This document shows positions 53,090 to 60,508 of a DNA stretch of 64,000 nucleotides, piece by piece; the stretch's first letter is position 1, and each line of letters opens with the position of its first letter. The notes under the pieces are model-generated. The model saw nothing but the letters and a program-made list of their open reading frames with translations. It was not told where the DNA came from and did not search any database. The DNA comes from Candidatus Peribacteria bacterium (GTDB taxonomy: Bacteria > Patescibacteriota > Gracilibacteria > UBA1369 > UBA12463). Location of the stretch: NCBI GenBank assembly GCA_943354965.1, contig CALRDN010000006.1:16157-80156 (forward strand). The letters run 5' to 3'. The position numbers were made by a program, and so were the translations under genes.

Positions 53090-53551
53090 ATGAACAAACC
53101 AAATAAACTGATAGCAGTAGTCGAAGATATCGTAAAAAAATTCAGCCCAATTAGTATTGAACTTAGTGAGTTATATTACAAAGAAAAACCAAACGGGTCT
53201 AGAGTCTATGCCATTCGCGTAAAGAAAACTCCGGAAATTCAGCGACTCCACGAAAATCTTATGAATGAACTTCGACAATACTTTACGCATGACTGCACAA
53301 GAAACTCCCTCTTCTCAAAGACAGGGGAGGAAGTGACCGAACCGGACTACATAAATAAATTTTCAACGCTATACAGTTTCGAGGCTTTTGATCCGCACAT
53401 TACAATCCGAACCAAAGAAGCTGCGGGGGAGGAAATCTTGCCCTTAAAATTTGTAGCCACCAAAGTCGCTGCTTGCCATGTCGGCATCATGACCACATGC
53501 AGAAAAGAGCTTTTTACCGTAGAGATGACGACTAAGCGATACATCGCCTAA
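53090..53551 (+). CDS. Hypothetical 153-aa protein, possible partial 2H-phosphoesterase
   Basis: A soluble 153-aa protein. SELYYKEKPNGSRVYAIRVK, IQRLHENLMNELRQYF and EAFDPHITIRTKE (H-x-T at His103) resemble the middle and C-terminal part of 2H phosphoesterases (2'-5' RNA ligase family). Only one clear H-x-T motif is present and an in-frame TAG at 53060 blocks any longer N-terminus, so the protein is either truncated or only distantly related. GTTAGGC upstream (53058) and GCCTAAC overlapping its stop codon (53546-53552) bracket the gene as in integron cassettes, where stop codons often lie in the attC R'' box. It is accessory in character. Confidence 0.65.
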   Translation: MNKPNKLIAVVEDIVKKFSPISIELSELYYKEKPNGSRVYAIRVKKTPEIQRLHENLMNELRQYFTHDCTRNSLFSKTGEEVTEPDYINKFSTLYSFEAFDPHITIRTKEAAGEEILPLKFVATKVAACHVGIMTTCRKELFTVEMTTKRYIA

Positions 53552-53552
53552 C
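53546..53552 (+). other. GCCTAAC box (attC R''-like) at the gene's stop codon
   Basis: GCCTAAC is the exact reverse complement of GTTAGGC at 53058-53064 (nine bases with flanks, TCGCCTAAC). No matching GTTRRRY follows within 150 nt, so a full attC is not formed here. Confidence 0.35.
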
Positions 53553-53605
53553 AACGTGAATGATTAAAATTTTCAGTCAAGGAAACATACTAAATAAATT
53601 TAATT

Positions 53606-54130
53606 ATGAAAAACACAGAGGGAGCCTATAAGTGGATTGTTGATCTTCTTCATCAGCAAAACATTCCTTTTCAAATATCGGGAGGCTTTGTGGCTCGGCT
53701 ATACGGTTCAGATAGACCACTATATGATATAGACATCGAAATACATGATAATGATTTTGCCAAGCTTTTACCTTTTGTTAAAGAAAAAATCATATACGGC
53801 CCTGAAAGATATAAAGATGAAACTTTCGAACTTTTACTCATGACTCTGAAGTATGATGGCCAAGAAATCGACATCTGTGGCTGCGATTCAGACATGCTTT
53901 TCAATCAAGATACTCAAGAATGGGAATCGTGTGGAACTGACATTGCCAAAGCCATTATGCAAGAAGTCTATGGAATAAAAATTCCAATAATCGCTTGGCA
54001 GAGTTTAATTGATTACAAAAAGAAGATAAGTAGACCAACAGATCTTGAAGATGTAAAAAATATTGAACAGTATGTCGCTTCACGTCAAATATCCACCACC
54101 AAACCTCAGCGATACATAGACGCCAAGTGA
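53606..54130 (+). CDS. Nucleotidyltransferase-fold protein
   Basis: A 174-aa protein with the nucleotidyltransferase signature: ISGGFVARLYGSDRPLYDID (the G-G motif then D-x-D in YDIDIEIHD) and a third acidic residue in GQEIDICGCDSD. This pattern is shared by small stand-alone NTases, including the aminoglycoside/lincosamide group and toxin-like AbiEii proteins. The target cannot be told. It follows the 153-aa gene by 54 nt. Both genes end with the same 10-mer AGCGATACAT (53535-53544, 54108-54117), encoding RYI near the C-terminus. Small size and context suggest a mobile cassette gene. Confidence 0.75.
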   Translation: MKNTEGAYKWIVDLLHQQNIPFQISGGFVARLYGSDRPLYDIDIEIHDNDFAKLLPFVKEKIIYGPERYKDETFELLLMTLKYDGQEIDICGCDSDMLFNQDTQEWESCGTDIAKAIMQEVYGIKIPIIAWQSLIDYKKKISRPTDLEDVKNIEQYVASRQISTTKPQRYIDAK

Positions 54131-54140
54131 AACAACAATA

Positions 54141-54169
54141 TTGACAAAACAAGATTTCCATATTATAAT
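54141..54169 (+). promoter_or_regulatory. perfect consensus sigma70 promoter
   Basis: TTGACA (54141-54146), exactly 17 nt, TATAAT (54164-54169), the only fully consensus promoter I found here. It drives the gene at 54199. Confidence 0.85.
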
Positions 54170-54182
54170 GGCATCTTGTTTT
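54146..54182. promoter_or_regulatory. 10-bp inverted repeat around the -10 box, operator or terminator
   Basis: AAAACAAGAT (54146-54155) and ATCTTGTTTT (54173-54182) are perfect inverted repeats with a 17-nt loop containing TATAAT. The position over the promoter fits a repressor site; the trailing T/A tract could alternatively end the transcript of the nucleotidyltransferase gene. Confidence 0.55.
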
Positions 54183-54198
54183 ATAATATCTCTCTTAT

Positions 54199-54807
54199 AT
54201 GGGGAAAAATGATAAACCAGAGGCGCATAGTAACGAGGAGGCATTAGTGCAAACGGAAATATCAGAGAGAATCAGTGCAATAACAAGAAGGACGCTCAAT
54301 CGTGTAATCCATACGTTATCGGGACATCTGGGGCAAATGAAGAAAAAGCTCGTAGATAAGGTACTGCGCCTAGTAAATGATATAAATGACGAAATTAATC
54401 TTTTTGATGGAGAGATAGAAACTCCTGCCGTGCTTTTAAGAGCTATAGAAAGAAATTATGAAGAGATCAAAAAATACACTCCCCATCTCCCAGATAAGGA
54501 TAAGGAACAGTTTTGTAGCGAGCAGGATTTAATGAAAGTACCAAACTCCAATTGCCATTCTGAACAAACTGAAGATGATGAGCTGAGAATGAAAGGAATG
54601 TCAGATGACAAGTGTAAATTTAATACATGGCAAATGATGGACATACTGGGAACTTACATCGAGAATAATCACATTCAAAGTATTAGAATCAAAGCTCGCT
54701 GTAAGCATTTAATGACTGAATTCAGTACTACAAAAAGGAAAGATCTTCCAAATCTCTTGGGGAGATTCATTGAAGACATTCGCGTAATTCGCAACCTCAA
54801 TAATTGA
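54199..54807 (+). CDS. Hypothetical 202-aa helical protein
   Basis: Not recognised. Soluble, highly charged and mostly helical, with a coiled-coil-like segment (KKLVDKVLRLVNDINDEINL) and three cysteines. No catalytic motif, signal peptide or membrane helix is seen. Translation starts 29 nt after a perfect consensus promoter overlapped by an inverted repeat, so expression is probably strong but controlled. It lies in the accessory patch before holA and has lower GC than the core genes. A phage- or plasmid-derived regulator is possible but unsupported. Confidence 0.7.
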   Translation: MGKNDKPEAHSNEEALVQTEISERISAITRRTLNRVIHTLSGHLGQMKKKLVDKVLRLVNDINDEINLFDGEIETPAVLLRAIERNYEEIKKYTPHLPDKDKEQFCSEQDLMKVPNSNCHSEQTEDDELRMKGMSDDKCKFNTWQMMDILGTYIENNHIQSIRIKARCKHLMTEFSTTKRKDLPNLLGRFIEDIRVIRNLNN

Positions 54808-54849
54808 AACATTGCGTTGCGCCAGGAGAAAACTAAGCCCCCGGAAGAG

Positions 54850-54879
54850 TTGTAATTTCCTTCGACATCTGTCTATACT
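54850..54879 (+). promoter_or_regulatory. promoter of holA, leaderless arrangement
   Basis: TTGTAA (54850-54855), 18-nt spacer, TATACT (54874-54879), then only 6 nt to the ATG. Confidence 0.6.
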
Positions 54880-54885
54880 CGCAGC

Positions 54886-55899
54886 ATGGAAACCTTTACG
54901 AACGTACTGCTATTTACCGGTGAGAATACCTACCTAGCCGAACGAACCCTGGAGAAGCTGAAGAGTGACTTCACGGGGAAACATGGGGATCTCAATATTA
55001 CGATTCTGGATAACGAAGAGGAGCTGACGGCCAAGTCGATCTTGGGGGCGTTGAAGGCGGCGCCATTTCTAGGAGAGAAGAGACTCGTGATTATTAAGAA
55101 TTTTTTACGACTCGGGGATAGTGACGATCAGGATAAGATTGAGAAGTTTTTGGATGAGATTCCGGACTCGTCGATTGCGCTGTTTTATGAGAATCCGAAT
55201 GTGGAGACGCGCAAGAGGCCGAAGAGTACGCTGAAGAAGACGCTGGAGGTGCGGGCCAATGTGAAGCATTTTAATGAGCCATCTCCGCAGGAGTTGACCA
55301 CGTGGATCGTGAATAGATTACAGAAAAATAATGTGACGATTTCGTCGGCGCTGTGCACGGAGATCATTGAACATACGGGTGGTGATATGCAGACGATTAG
55401 TAATGAGGTTGATAAATTGGCTCTATACTGCGAAAATCTAGCGGTAACGGCGTTGGATTTGGATCTATTAATTTCGAAGAGTTACTCCGCCACGATATTC
55501 CAGTTTACCGATGCGTTGAACTTGAAAGACCCTCGGCAGGCGATGCAGAAGTTGCAGACGCTCATAGATATGGGCGAGGAGGTGTTGCCGATTTTGGGGA
55601 TGATTGCACGTCACTTCCGGTTATTAATTTTGGTAAAAGACTTGCTTGATAATCAGCATATTCCCAAATCTCAGATTCATGGAAAGATGGCGACCTACGA
55701 CCCTGCGATCAAGCCATATCCAGTAAAACTCGCCGTCGATCAGTCGTCGAAGTTCACGTTAGATCAGATGAAAATGATTTACGGGGCACTCTTGGAATTA
55801 AATTTAGATTTAAAAAATGGAAAAATTCCGCAGGGCCCGAATGACAAACATATGCTCATGTTGGCGTTGGAAAAGTTAATTCTCACTATTACGAAATAA
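54886..55899 (+). CDS. holA: DNA polymerase III subunit delta
   Basis: A 337-aa clamp-loader subunit that opens the sliding clamp. The N-terminal AAA-like domain begins VLLFTGENTYLAERTLEKL, APFLGEKRLVIIKNFL is the conserved central motif and DALNLKDPRQAMQKLQTLID with EVLPILGMIARHFRLLILVK marks the collar domain. Length is typical (~340 aa). Unlike nearly all other genes in the window its plus strand is G-rich rather than C-rich, giving it a distinct codon choice (CTG, GAG, GTG). The trmB-like gene follows directly. Confidence 0.93.
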   Translation: METFTNVLLFTGENTYLAERTLEKLKSDFTGKHGDLNITILDNEEELTAKSILGALKAAPFLGEKRLVIIKNFLRLGDSDDQDKIEKFLDEIPDSSIALFYENPNVETRKRPKSTLKKTLEVRANVKHFNEPSPQELTTWIVNRLQKNNVTISSALCTEIIEHTGGDMQTISNEVDKLALYCENLAVTALDLDLLISKSYSATIFQFTDALNLKDPRQAMQKLQTLIDMGEEVLPILGMIARHFRLLILVKDLLDNQHIPKSQIHGKMATYDPAIKPYPVKLAVDQSSKFTLDQMKMIYGALLELNLDLKNGKIPQGPNDKHMLMLALEKLILTITK

Positions 55900-55900
55900 T

Positions 55901-56635
55901 ATGGACAAGACGTTAATCGCACCACTGAAAAACATCGGACTGAGCGAGAAAGAAGCCTGCATCTATCTCGCATGCCTCGAGCTCGGATCGCAGCCCGCTA
56001 CCAAAATCGCGAAGGTAGCACGGTTGAATCGCGTGACCACCTATGACATTTTGGAGAAGTTAATTGGGAAGGGTTTTGTGAACTTCATGGTGAAGAAAAA
56101 TGTGAAGTTCTTTAGTGCGATCGATCCGGAGTTGCTCCATAGCGAGACGCAGCGACATACCGATATGCTGAAAATTACCCTGCCGAAACTCAAGCGAATC
56201 AAGACGGGATTGAAGCATCCGCAGGTGCAGTATTTCGAGGGAATCGAGGGAATCAAAGCCATTTATGCCGATACATTGACGAGCAAAACGGAGATTTTGA
56301 ACTATGCAAACTCACGTGAAATTAGAAATTTCTGGCCGGAGTACGACAGCGAATATGTCGGCAAACGTGTGAAGAAAAAAATTCATCTGAAAGGCATCGC
56401 CCCCGAGGACGAGTACGGAAAACGGGTTCATGCTGCGGATAAAACGAATCATCGTGAAATCCGACTGGTCGAGGCCGCCAAATTCGACTTCACCAATGAG
56501 ATTAATATTTACGACAACAAAGTCGCCATTGTCTCCCTGCGCGGTGAATTGATTGGCATGATTATCGAGTCGGAAGAAATCGCCAATACGCAGAGAGCTA
56601 TTTTCCAGATGGCGTGGAAGTTTGCGGGAAAGTGA
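55901..56635 (+). CDS. TrmB-family transcriptional regulator
   Basis: A 244-aa regulator. Residues 1-70 form a winged helix-turn-helix of the TrmB type (IGLSEKEACIYLACLELGSQ, LNRVTTYDILEKLIGKGFVN). The rest is a C-terminal sensor/effector domain with a phospholipase-D-like fold typical of short TrmB proteins in CPR and archaea (QYFEGIEGIKAIYADTLTSK ... NEINIYDNKVAIVSLRGELI). TrmB proteins often control sugar or central metabolism. It starts one base after the holA stop, and ends with TGA before a repeat-rich spacer. The target genes are unknown. Confidence 0.9.
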   Translation: MDKTLIAPLKNIGLSEKEACIYLACLELGSQPATKIAKVARLNRVTTYDILEKLIGKGFVNFMVKKNVKFFSAIDPELLHSETQRHTDMLKITLPKLKRIKTGLKHPQVQYFEGIEGIKAIYADTLTSKTEILNYANSREIRNFWPEYDSEYVGKRVKKKIHLKGIAPEDEYGKRVHAADKTNHREIRLVEAAKFDFTNEINIYDNKVAIVSLRGELIGMIIESEEIANTQRAIFQMAWKFAGK

Positions 56636-56650
56636 AGTGATATCACCTGC

Positions 56651-56717
56651 GCCCCAGCAGGGGCAGTTCAGCAGAATAGTCCCTTGGGGGTGTCCCTTGG
56701 GGGATATCCTTTGGGGC
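56651..56717 (+). repeat. cluster of short palindromic repeats
   Basis: GCCCC-AGCA-GGGGC hairpin (56651-56664) containing CCAGCAGG, then GTCCCTTGGGGG twice (56679-56690, 56692-56703) and a variant TCCTTTGGGG (56707-56716). The same two modules occur joined in gpmI (24276) and dnaG (44844). It lies between the convergent trmB-like gene and gatA; it may also end transcription, though there is no U-run. Confidence 0.7.
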
Positions 56718-56863
56718 AGTTTTGGGTACCTCCTATAGGTTACTTTCGAAAAGCTATCATACGATATACAAACCCATAGCACTTTGATACTAAATTGCTA
56801 TCAAATTGATATCCTTTCAAAACATACCAAAGAGAAGGGTATGCCGAACAGCAAATAAAATAC

Positions 56864-58306
56864 TTATATCTTCAACGCATCCTCATACGCTCGTGCGACC
56901 TGAAAGAGTTTTGCTTCCTGGAATTGCGGGACGAAGATCTGGAGGCCAACCGGGAGACCGGAGGCGGTTTTTCCACATGGGATACTGATAGCAGGGATAC
57001 CGGCGGCATTAGCGGGAATAGCGAGAGCGTCAGCTAAGTACATGGCCAAAGGATCTTCCATCTTCTCGCCAGGCTTGAATGCAGTAAGTGGAACAGTGGG
57101 CATAATGAGCGCATCTACCTCGGCAAAAACACGGTCAAAATCTTTCTTGATTAATGTTCGAACTTTCAAAGCTTTGTTATAAAAAGCATCATAGTATCCG
57201 GCGGAAAGCACATAGGTTCCAATCATAATACGTCGCTTGATCTCGGCACCGAAGCCCTCGGCGCGGGCATTGAAGAAGTAATCTACCATCGACTCGCCCT
57301 CCTGTTTCGGACGGCTACCGAAGCGGATACCATCGAAGCGTGCGAGATTTGCGCTGAGCTCTGCCGGCATAATGATGTAGTACATTGCCACCGCGTACTT
57401 CGTAGCAGGGAGACTGACATCAATGACTTTTGCGCCAAGTTGTTCGTAAACTTTTGCAGCAGCTAGAACAGAAGCCTTGATTTCCGGATCCACACCCTCA
57501 GCGAAATATTCCTTTGGAAGACCGATAGTCATACCTTTTACGCCCTTCTCTAAATCTTTGAGATAATCAGCAACGGGAACGTCCGGCGTCGTCGCATCGC
57601 GAGGATCGTGACCGGCAAGTACCTGGAGAATAGCGGCGCTATCCCCTACCGTCTTCGTAAAGTGACCAACAGTGTCGAGAGAAGAAGCCATCGCCGTAAC
57701 ACCACTTCGAGAGATTCTTCCATAGGTTGGCTTGAGGCCAACGCATCCGCAGAAAGCGGCCGGGAGACGAATCGAACCACCAGTGTCCGTGCCCATCGCA
57801 AATACTGCCAAGCCGCCGGCTACTGCCGCGGCCGACCCACCCGAACTTCCTCCCGCAACGCGGGACACATCAGCGGGATTCATCGAAGGACCATAACATG
57901 AGTGCTCACTAGAACCTCCACATGCAAACTCATCCATATTTGTTTTTCCCAGGAAAACCACACCCGCAGCACGTAATTTCGCTACAGCGGTCGCATCATA
58001 AGGTGGAACAAATCGCTCCAACATCTTCGAACAGCAGGTCGTTCGTACTCCCTTTGTATTAAAAATATCCTTCAATCCACAAGGAATTCCATCTAGAACG
58101 GATAAAGGTTTGCCCTCAGCGTAGCGCTTATCAGACTCAGCCGCCTCCGCCAAAGCACTCTCCTGTGTCGTTAACACATACGCATTCAACGCCTCATTTT
58201 TCTCGGCAATTTGCTGCAAGTAAGCGCGAGTCACCTCTTGTGAAGTAAACTTTTTCTTCATGAAACCGTCATGAAGCTCCAATAATGACAATGAAAGAAT
58301 ATCCAT
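56864..58306 (-). CDS. gatA: Aspartyl/glutamyl-tRNA(Asn/Gln) amidotransferase subunit A
   Basis: A 480-aa amidase that releases ammonia from glutamine for GatB to amidate Glu-tRNA-Gln or Asp-tRNA-Asn. The catalytic triad falls exactly where it does in S. aureus GatA: Lys79 (GIPCGLKDIF), Ser154 (AGGSSGGSAAAV) and Ser178 (DTGGSIRLPA). The start at 58306 gives MDILSLSLLELHDGFMKKK; a longer in-frame start at 58417 lies inside gatC and is unlikely. gatC is 4 nt upstream; gatB is not in the window. Confidence 0.96.
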   Translation of the reverse strand: MDILSLSLLELHDGFMKKKFTSQEVTRAYLQQIAEKNEALNAYVLTTQESALAEAAESDKRYAEGKPLSVLDGIPCGLKDIFNTKGVRTTCCSKMLERFVPPYDATAVAKLRAAGVVFLGKTNMDEFACGGSSEHSCYGPSMNPADVSRVAGGSSGGSAAAVAGGLAVFAMGTDTGGSIRLPAAFCGCVGLKPTYGRISRSGVTAMASSLDTVGHFTKTVGDSAAILQVLAGHDPRDATTPDVPVADYLKDLEKGVKGMTIGLPKEYFAEGVDPEIKASVLAAAKVYEQLGAKVIDVSLPATKYAVAMYYIIMPAELSANLARFDGIRFGSRPKQEGESMVDYFFNARAEGFGAEIKRRIMIGTYVLSAGYYDAFYNKALKVRTLIKKDFDRVFAEVDALIMPTVPLTAFKPGEKMEDPLAMYLADALAIPANAAGIPAISIPCGKTASGLPVGLQIFVPQFQEAKLFQVARAYEDALKI

Positions 58307-58310
58307 AAAA

Positions 58311-58604
58311 TTATTCAATAGCAGGTTTAACACGTATTTGATCACGTTCGACAGGCAGTTCACTACAGCCAAGCAGCTCATCACGAGTCGTCCAATCATT
58401 ATTAATAACATCATCACGCATCACGTTCTTCAGGCCGGTGACCTGATTTGTCATTTCTACACTCGTCGTATCAACCTCATTCAATATTTCTATATATTGC
58501 AAAATATTGGTTAGTTGTGTCGAGAATTTTTTTACCTCATCATCAGAGAGGCCGAGACGAGCCAATTTCGCGATATGCCTTACCTGTTCTTGTGAAAGCT
58601 GCAT
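58311..58604 (-). CDS. gatC: Aspartyl/glutamyl-tRNA amidotransferase subunit C
   Basis: A 97-aa small subunit that stabilises GatAB. LSQEQVRHIAKLARLGLSDD and FSTQLTNILQYIEILNEVDT are the GatC helices, and the extended C-terminal part (VTGLKNVMRDDV ... LGCSELPVERDQIRVKPAIE) is usual. I start at the ATG at 58604 (MQLSQEQ); an in-frame ATG at 58631 would run toward the divergent membrane-protein gene. It directly precedes gatA. Confidence 0.94.
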   Translation of the reverse strand: MQLSQEQVRHIAKLARLGLSDDEVKKFSTQLTNILQYIEILNEVDTTSVEMTNQVTGLKNVMRDDVINNDWTTRDELLGCSELPVERDQIRVKPAIE

Positions 58605-58643
58605 AGCAAATAAAAAGAAAATAACAGGCAAATTCTACACTGT

Positions 58644-58672
58644 TTGTCGAACCAGCGCAAAGCATATACAAT
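58644..58672 (+). promoter_or_regulatory. promoter of the 103-aa membrane protein, leaderless
   Basis: TTGTCG (58644-58649), 17-nt spacer, TACAAT (58667-58672), with the GTG start only 6 nt downstream. This supports GTG 58679 as the true start. Confidence 0.6.
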
Positions 58673-58678
58673 AAAGCG

Positions 58679-58990
58679 GTGGAACACACTTCAAAAAACA
58701 TCCAGACGATTGCCTTCTTCTTTTTTCTCCTTACAGGAGCGGCATATTTGCTAACGAGTTTACTCGCCGCAAACAATAACTTCCTTCCCATAAGCCAAAA
58801 ACTTGAGGAAACGCTCCTACTTCCCGCCGTCCTGATGGGGCTCATCTATGCCGCCACCAGCGTGCTAGATACGCTTGCTTCCGAGGGAAAAAACTCTAGA
58901 ATACAGATGATCCTGACGACTCTATTTTTTGTAGCCATTGGGATAACCGTAATAATTGCACATTTTGCCTTCCCCCTCATCAAACTATAA
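58679..58990 (+). CDS. Small membrane protein, 103 aa
   Basis: Unrecognised. Three hydrophobic segments are visible (about 9-30 IQTIAFFFFLLTGAAYLL, 45-65, 78-100), with a short charged loop (DTLASEGKNSRIQ) before the last. This is similar in size and style to small pilin-operon or 'TrbC/VirB2-like' and other CPR membrane proteins, but there is no clear family. The start is GTG, supported by the -10 box 6 nt upstream. It is followed by the FAD-synthase-like gene after 12 nt. Confidence 0.7.
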   Translation: MEHTSKNIQTIAFFFFLLTGAAYLLTSLLAANNNFLPISQKLEETLLLPAVLMGLIYAATSVLDTLASEGKNSRIQMILTTLFFVAIGITVIIAHFAFPLIKL

Positions 58991-59002
58991 ACACGTAAAT
59001 TC

Positions 59003-59551
59003 ATGAGTTCAGCAGACCAAAACGCCAGCAACATCGCCTCTCCTGTGAAGAAAGTTCTCATCTTTGGAACATTCGACCTCCTTCATGCCGGCCATGAAAA
59101 CATGATCAAGCAAGCCCGAGAGCTGGGAAATCACATCATAGCTGTTATTGCCCGTGACGAAACAGTAAGGAAAATTAAAGGTACGCTTCCCTACAATCAC
59201 GAAAAACAGCGTGCTAAAAATTTGAAAAATACAGGACTCGTCGACAAAGTAGTTACGGGAAGTACCGGAAACAAATATGATATCGTCCGGAAATTAAGAC
59301 CGGACGTTATAGCGCTAGGATATGATCAATTCGCCTTCACCCTTGGATTGGAAAAACTGATTATTGATGAAAAAATGGAGGCAGAAATTCACCGTCTCAA
59401 GGCATTCAAGCCACAAATCTATAAGTCATCTATCCTCCGAGCAGGGCTAGTAAATCAGGAAATTCTACCTCGCAAACTTGCTAATATCTATCAACAAAAC
59501 GACGACTCTCTCCTCATACAACAGCCTGGCGCATTTACGCAGGTACTATAA
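59003..59551 (+). CDS. RibL-like FAD synthase / cytidylyltransferase family protein
   Basis: A 182-aa nucleotidyltransferase. IFGTFDLLHAGHENMIKQAR has the H-x-G-H motif (His28, His31) that binds the nucleotide triphosphate. VIARDETVRKIKGTLPYNHE and RPDVIALGYDQF (Gly106-Gln109) match archaeal RibL-type FAD synthases (COG0615) better than TagD. The second half extends ~40 residues beyond typical members. It may convert FMN made by the RFK-MurE protein at 48275 to FAD, since that protein lacks the RibF adenylyltransferase half. Glycerol-3-phosphate cytidylyltransferase is the main alternative. ftsX follows after 27 nt. Confidence 0.82.
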   Translation: MSSADQNASNIASPVKKVLIFGTFDLLHAGHENMIKQARELGNHIIAVIARDETVRKIKGTLPYNHEKQRAKNLKNTGLVDKVVTGSTGNKYDIVRKLRPDVIALGYDQFAFTLGLEKLIIDEKMEAEIHRLKAFKPQIYKSSILRAGLVNQEILPRKLANIYQQNDDSLLIQQPGAFTQVL

Positions 59552-59578
59552 AAGTCCATCCCGCTCATCACCTCACCC

Positions 59579-60508
59579 ATGACCACCCTCACATACAGCA
59601 CACAAAGTAGTCTCAAAAATCTCTGGAGAAATCGATACAGCTCCATCGCAACTATAGTGCTTATCGCGATTATTCTCTTCATTCTGAATGTCATCCTCTC
59701 GGTGAATATGATTGTAAAATCACAACTCAATGAACTCGGTGAGAAGGTCACGATGATCGTCTACCTCCAGGACAATATCAGCCAAGAAAAGGCAAAAGAA
59801 ATCAACGAAGACATTCGATCACAGTCAGGAGTAAAAAACTCACTCTACGTCTCCAAGCAACAGGCATTAGCGGACTTTCTCAAGAGCCATCCAAAAACCG
59901 CAGAGTACTACCAAAAATTCAACCTCGAGAATACACTTCCTCCTAGCATTCAGATCACCGTAGAGAGCCCGGCGATGTATGAAACTATCCAGAGCTTCAT
60001 CCAGGCATCCGCAAATAGAGTGTTTATCAATACGCTCGAAGAACCAAATGCGCAGGACTCGTCAGTAGACGCATCGATCACGCAAAAGGTCACAGACAAC
60101 CTCTTCAAGCTCGACCGATTCTCTCGCACGCTGCTATTCTGGGTCATCGCCGCCTTCCTTATTGGAAGCGTGCTCATCATGAATAATGGCATTCACCTCG
60201 CCATCTACAACCGCAGAGTCGAGATCAGCATCATGCGTCTCGTGGGAGCCACTCCAAATCTCATCCGTCTACCGTATTTACTAGAGGCGGTCTGGTCAAC
60301 ACTCATAGCCGTTACTCTGAGCTTCCTTGGATTCTATATGATGACGAAGTTTGCCCTCCTCCCTGAAATTAACTTCTTCTCCGATACGATCGTTCTCCCA
60401 TTTGTTTGGCTCCTGTTAGCCGAAGTTGGAGCTACACTCGCACTGACGCTCATCAGTAGTTTTGCCGCCGTCGAGAAGCATCTGCAGAAACATATGGTCC
60501 TCTCCTAA
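59579..60508 (+). CDS. ftsX: Cell-division protein FtsX
   Basis: A 309-aa membrane subunit of the FtsEX complex that controls peptidoglycan hydrolases at the septum. The N-terminal cytoplasmic part (SSLKNLWRNRYSSIATI) and first helix are followed by the extracellular domain (VYLQDNISQEKAKEINEDIR ... LPPSIQITVES), then three helices with NNGIHLAIYNRRVEISIMRLVGATPNLIRLP, the FtsX signature. ftsE is normally directly upstream but here the neighbour is the RibL-like gene. recO overlaps its stop by one base. Confidence 0.93.
   Translation: MTTLTYSTQSSLKNLWRNRYSSIATIVLIAIILFILNVILSVNMIVKSQLNELGEKVTMIVYLQDNISQEKAKEINEDIRSQSGVKNSLYVSKQQALADFLKSHPKTAEYYQKFNLENTLPPSIQITVESPAMYETIQSFIQASANRVFINTLEEPNAQDSSVDASITQKVTDNLFKLDRFSRTLLFWVIAAFLIGSVLIMNNGIHLAIYNRRVEISIMRLVGATPNLIRLPYLLEAVWSTLIAVTLSFLGFYMMTKFALLPEINFFSDTIVLPFVWLLLAEVGATLALTLISSFAAVEKHLQKHMVLS

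Noticed and set aside
52778..54830. Complete integron with integrase
   Set aside because: No tyrosine recombinase is encoded in the window and the attC-like sites are imperfect, so only cassette-like features are claimed.
58307..58417. Longer start for gatA
   Set aside because: It would overlap gatC by ~100 nt and shift the catalytic Lys/Ser/Ser away from positions 79/154/178.
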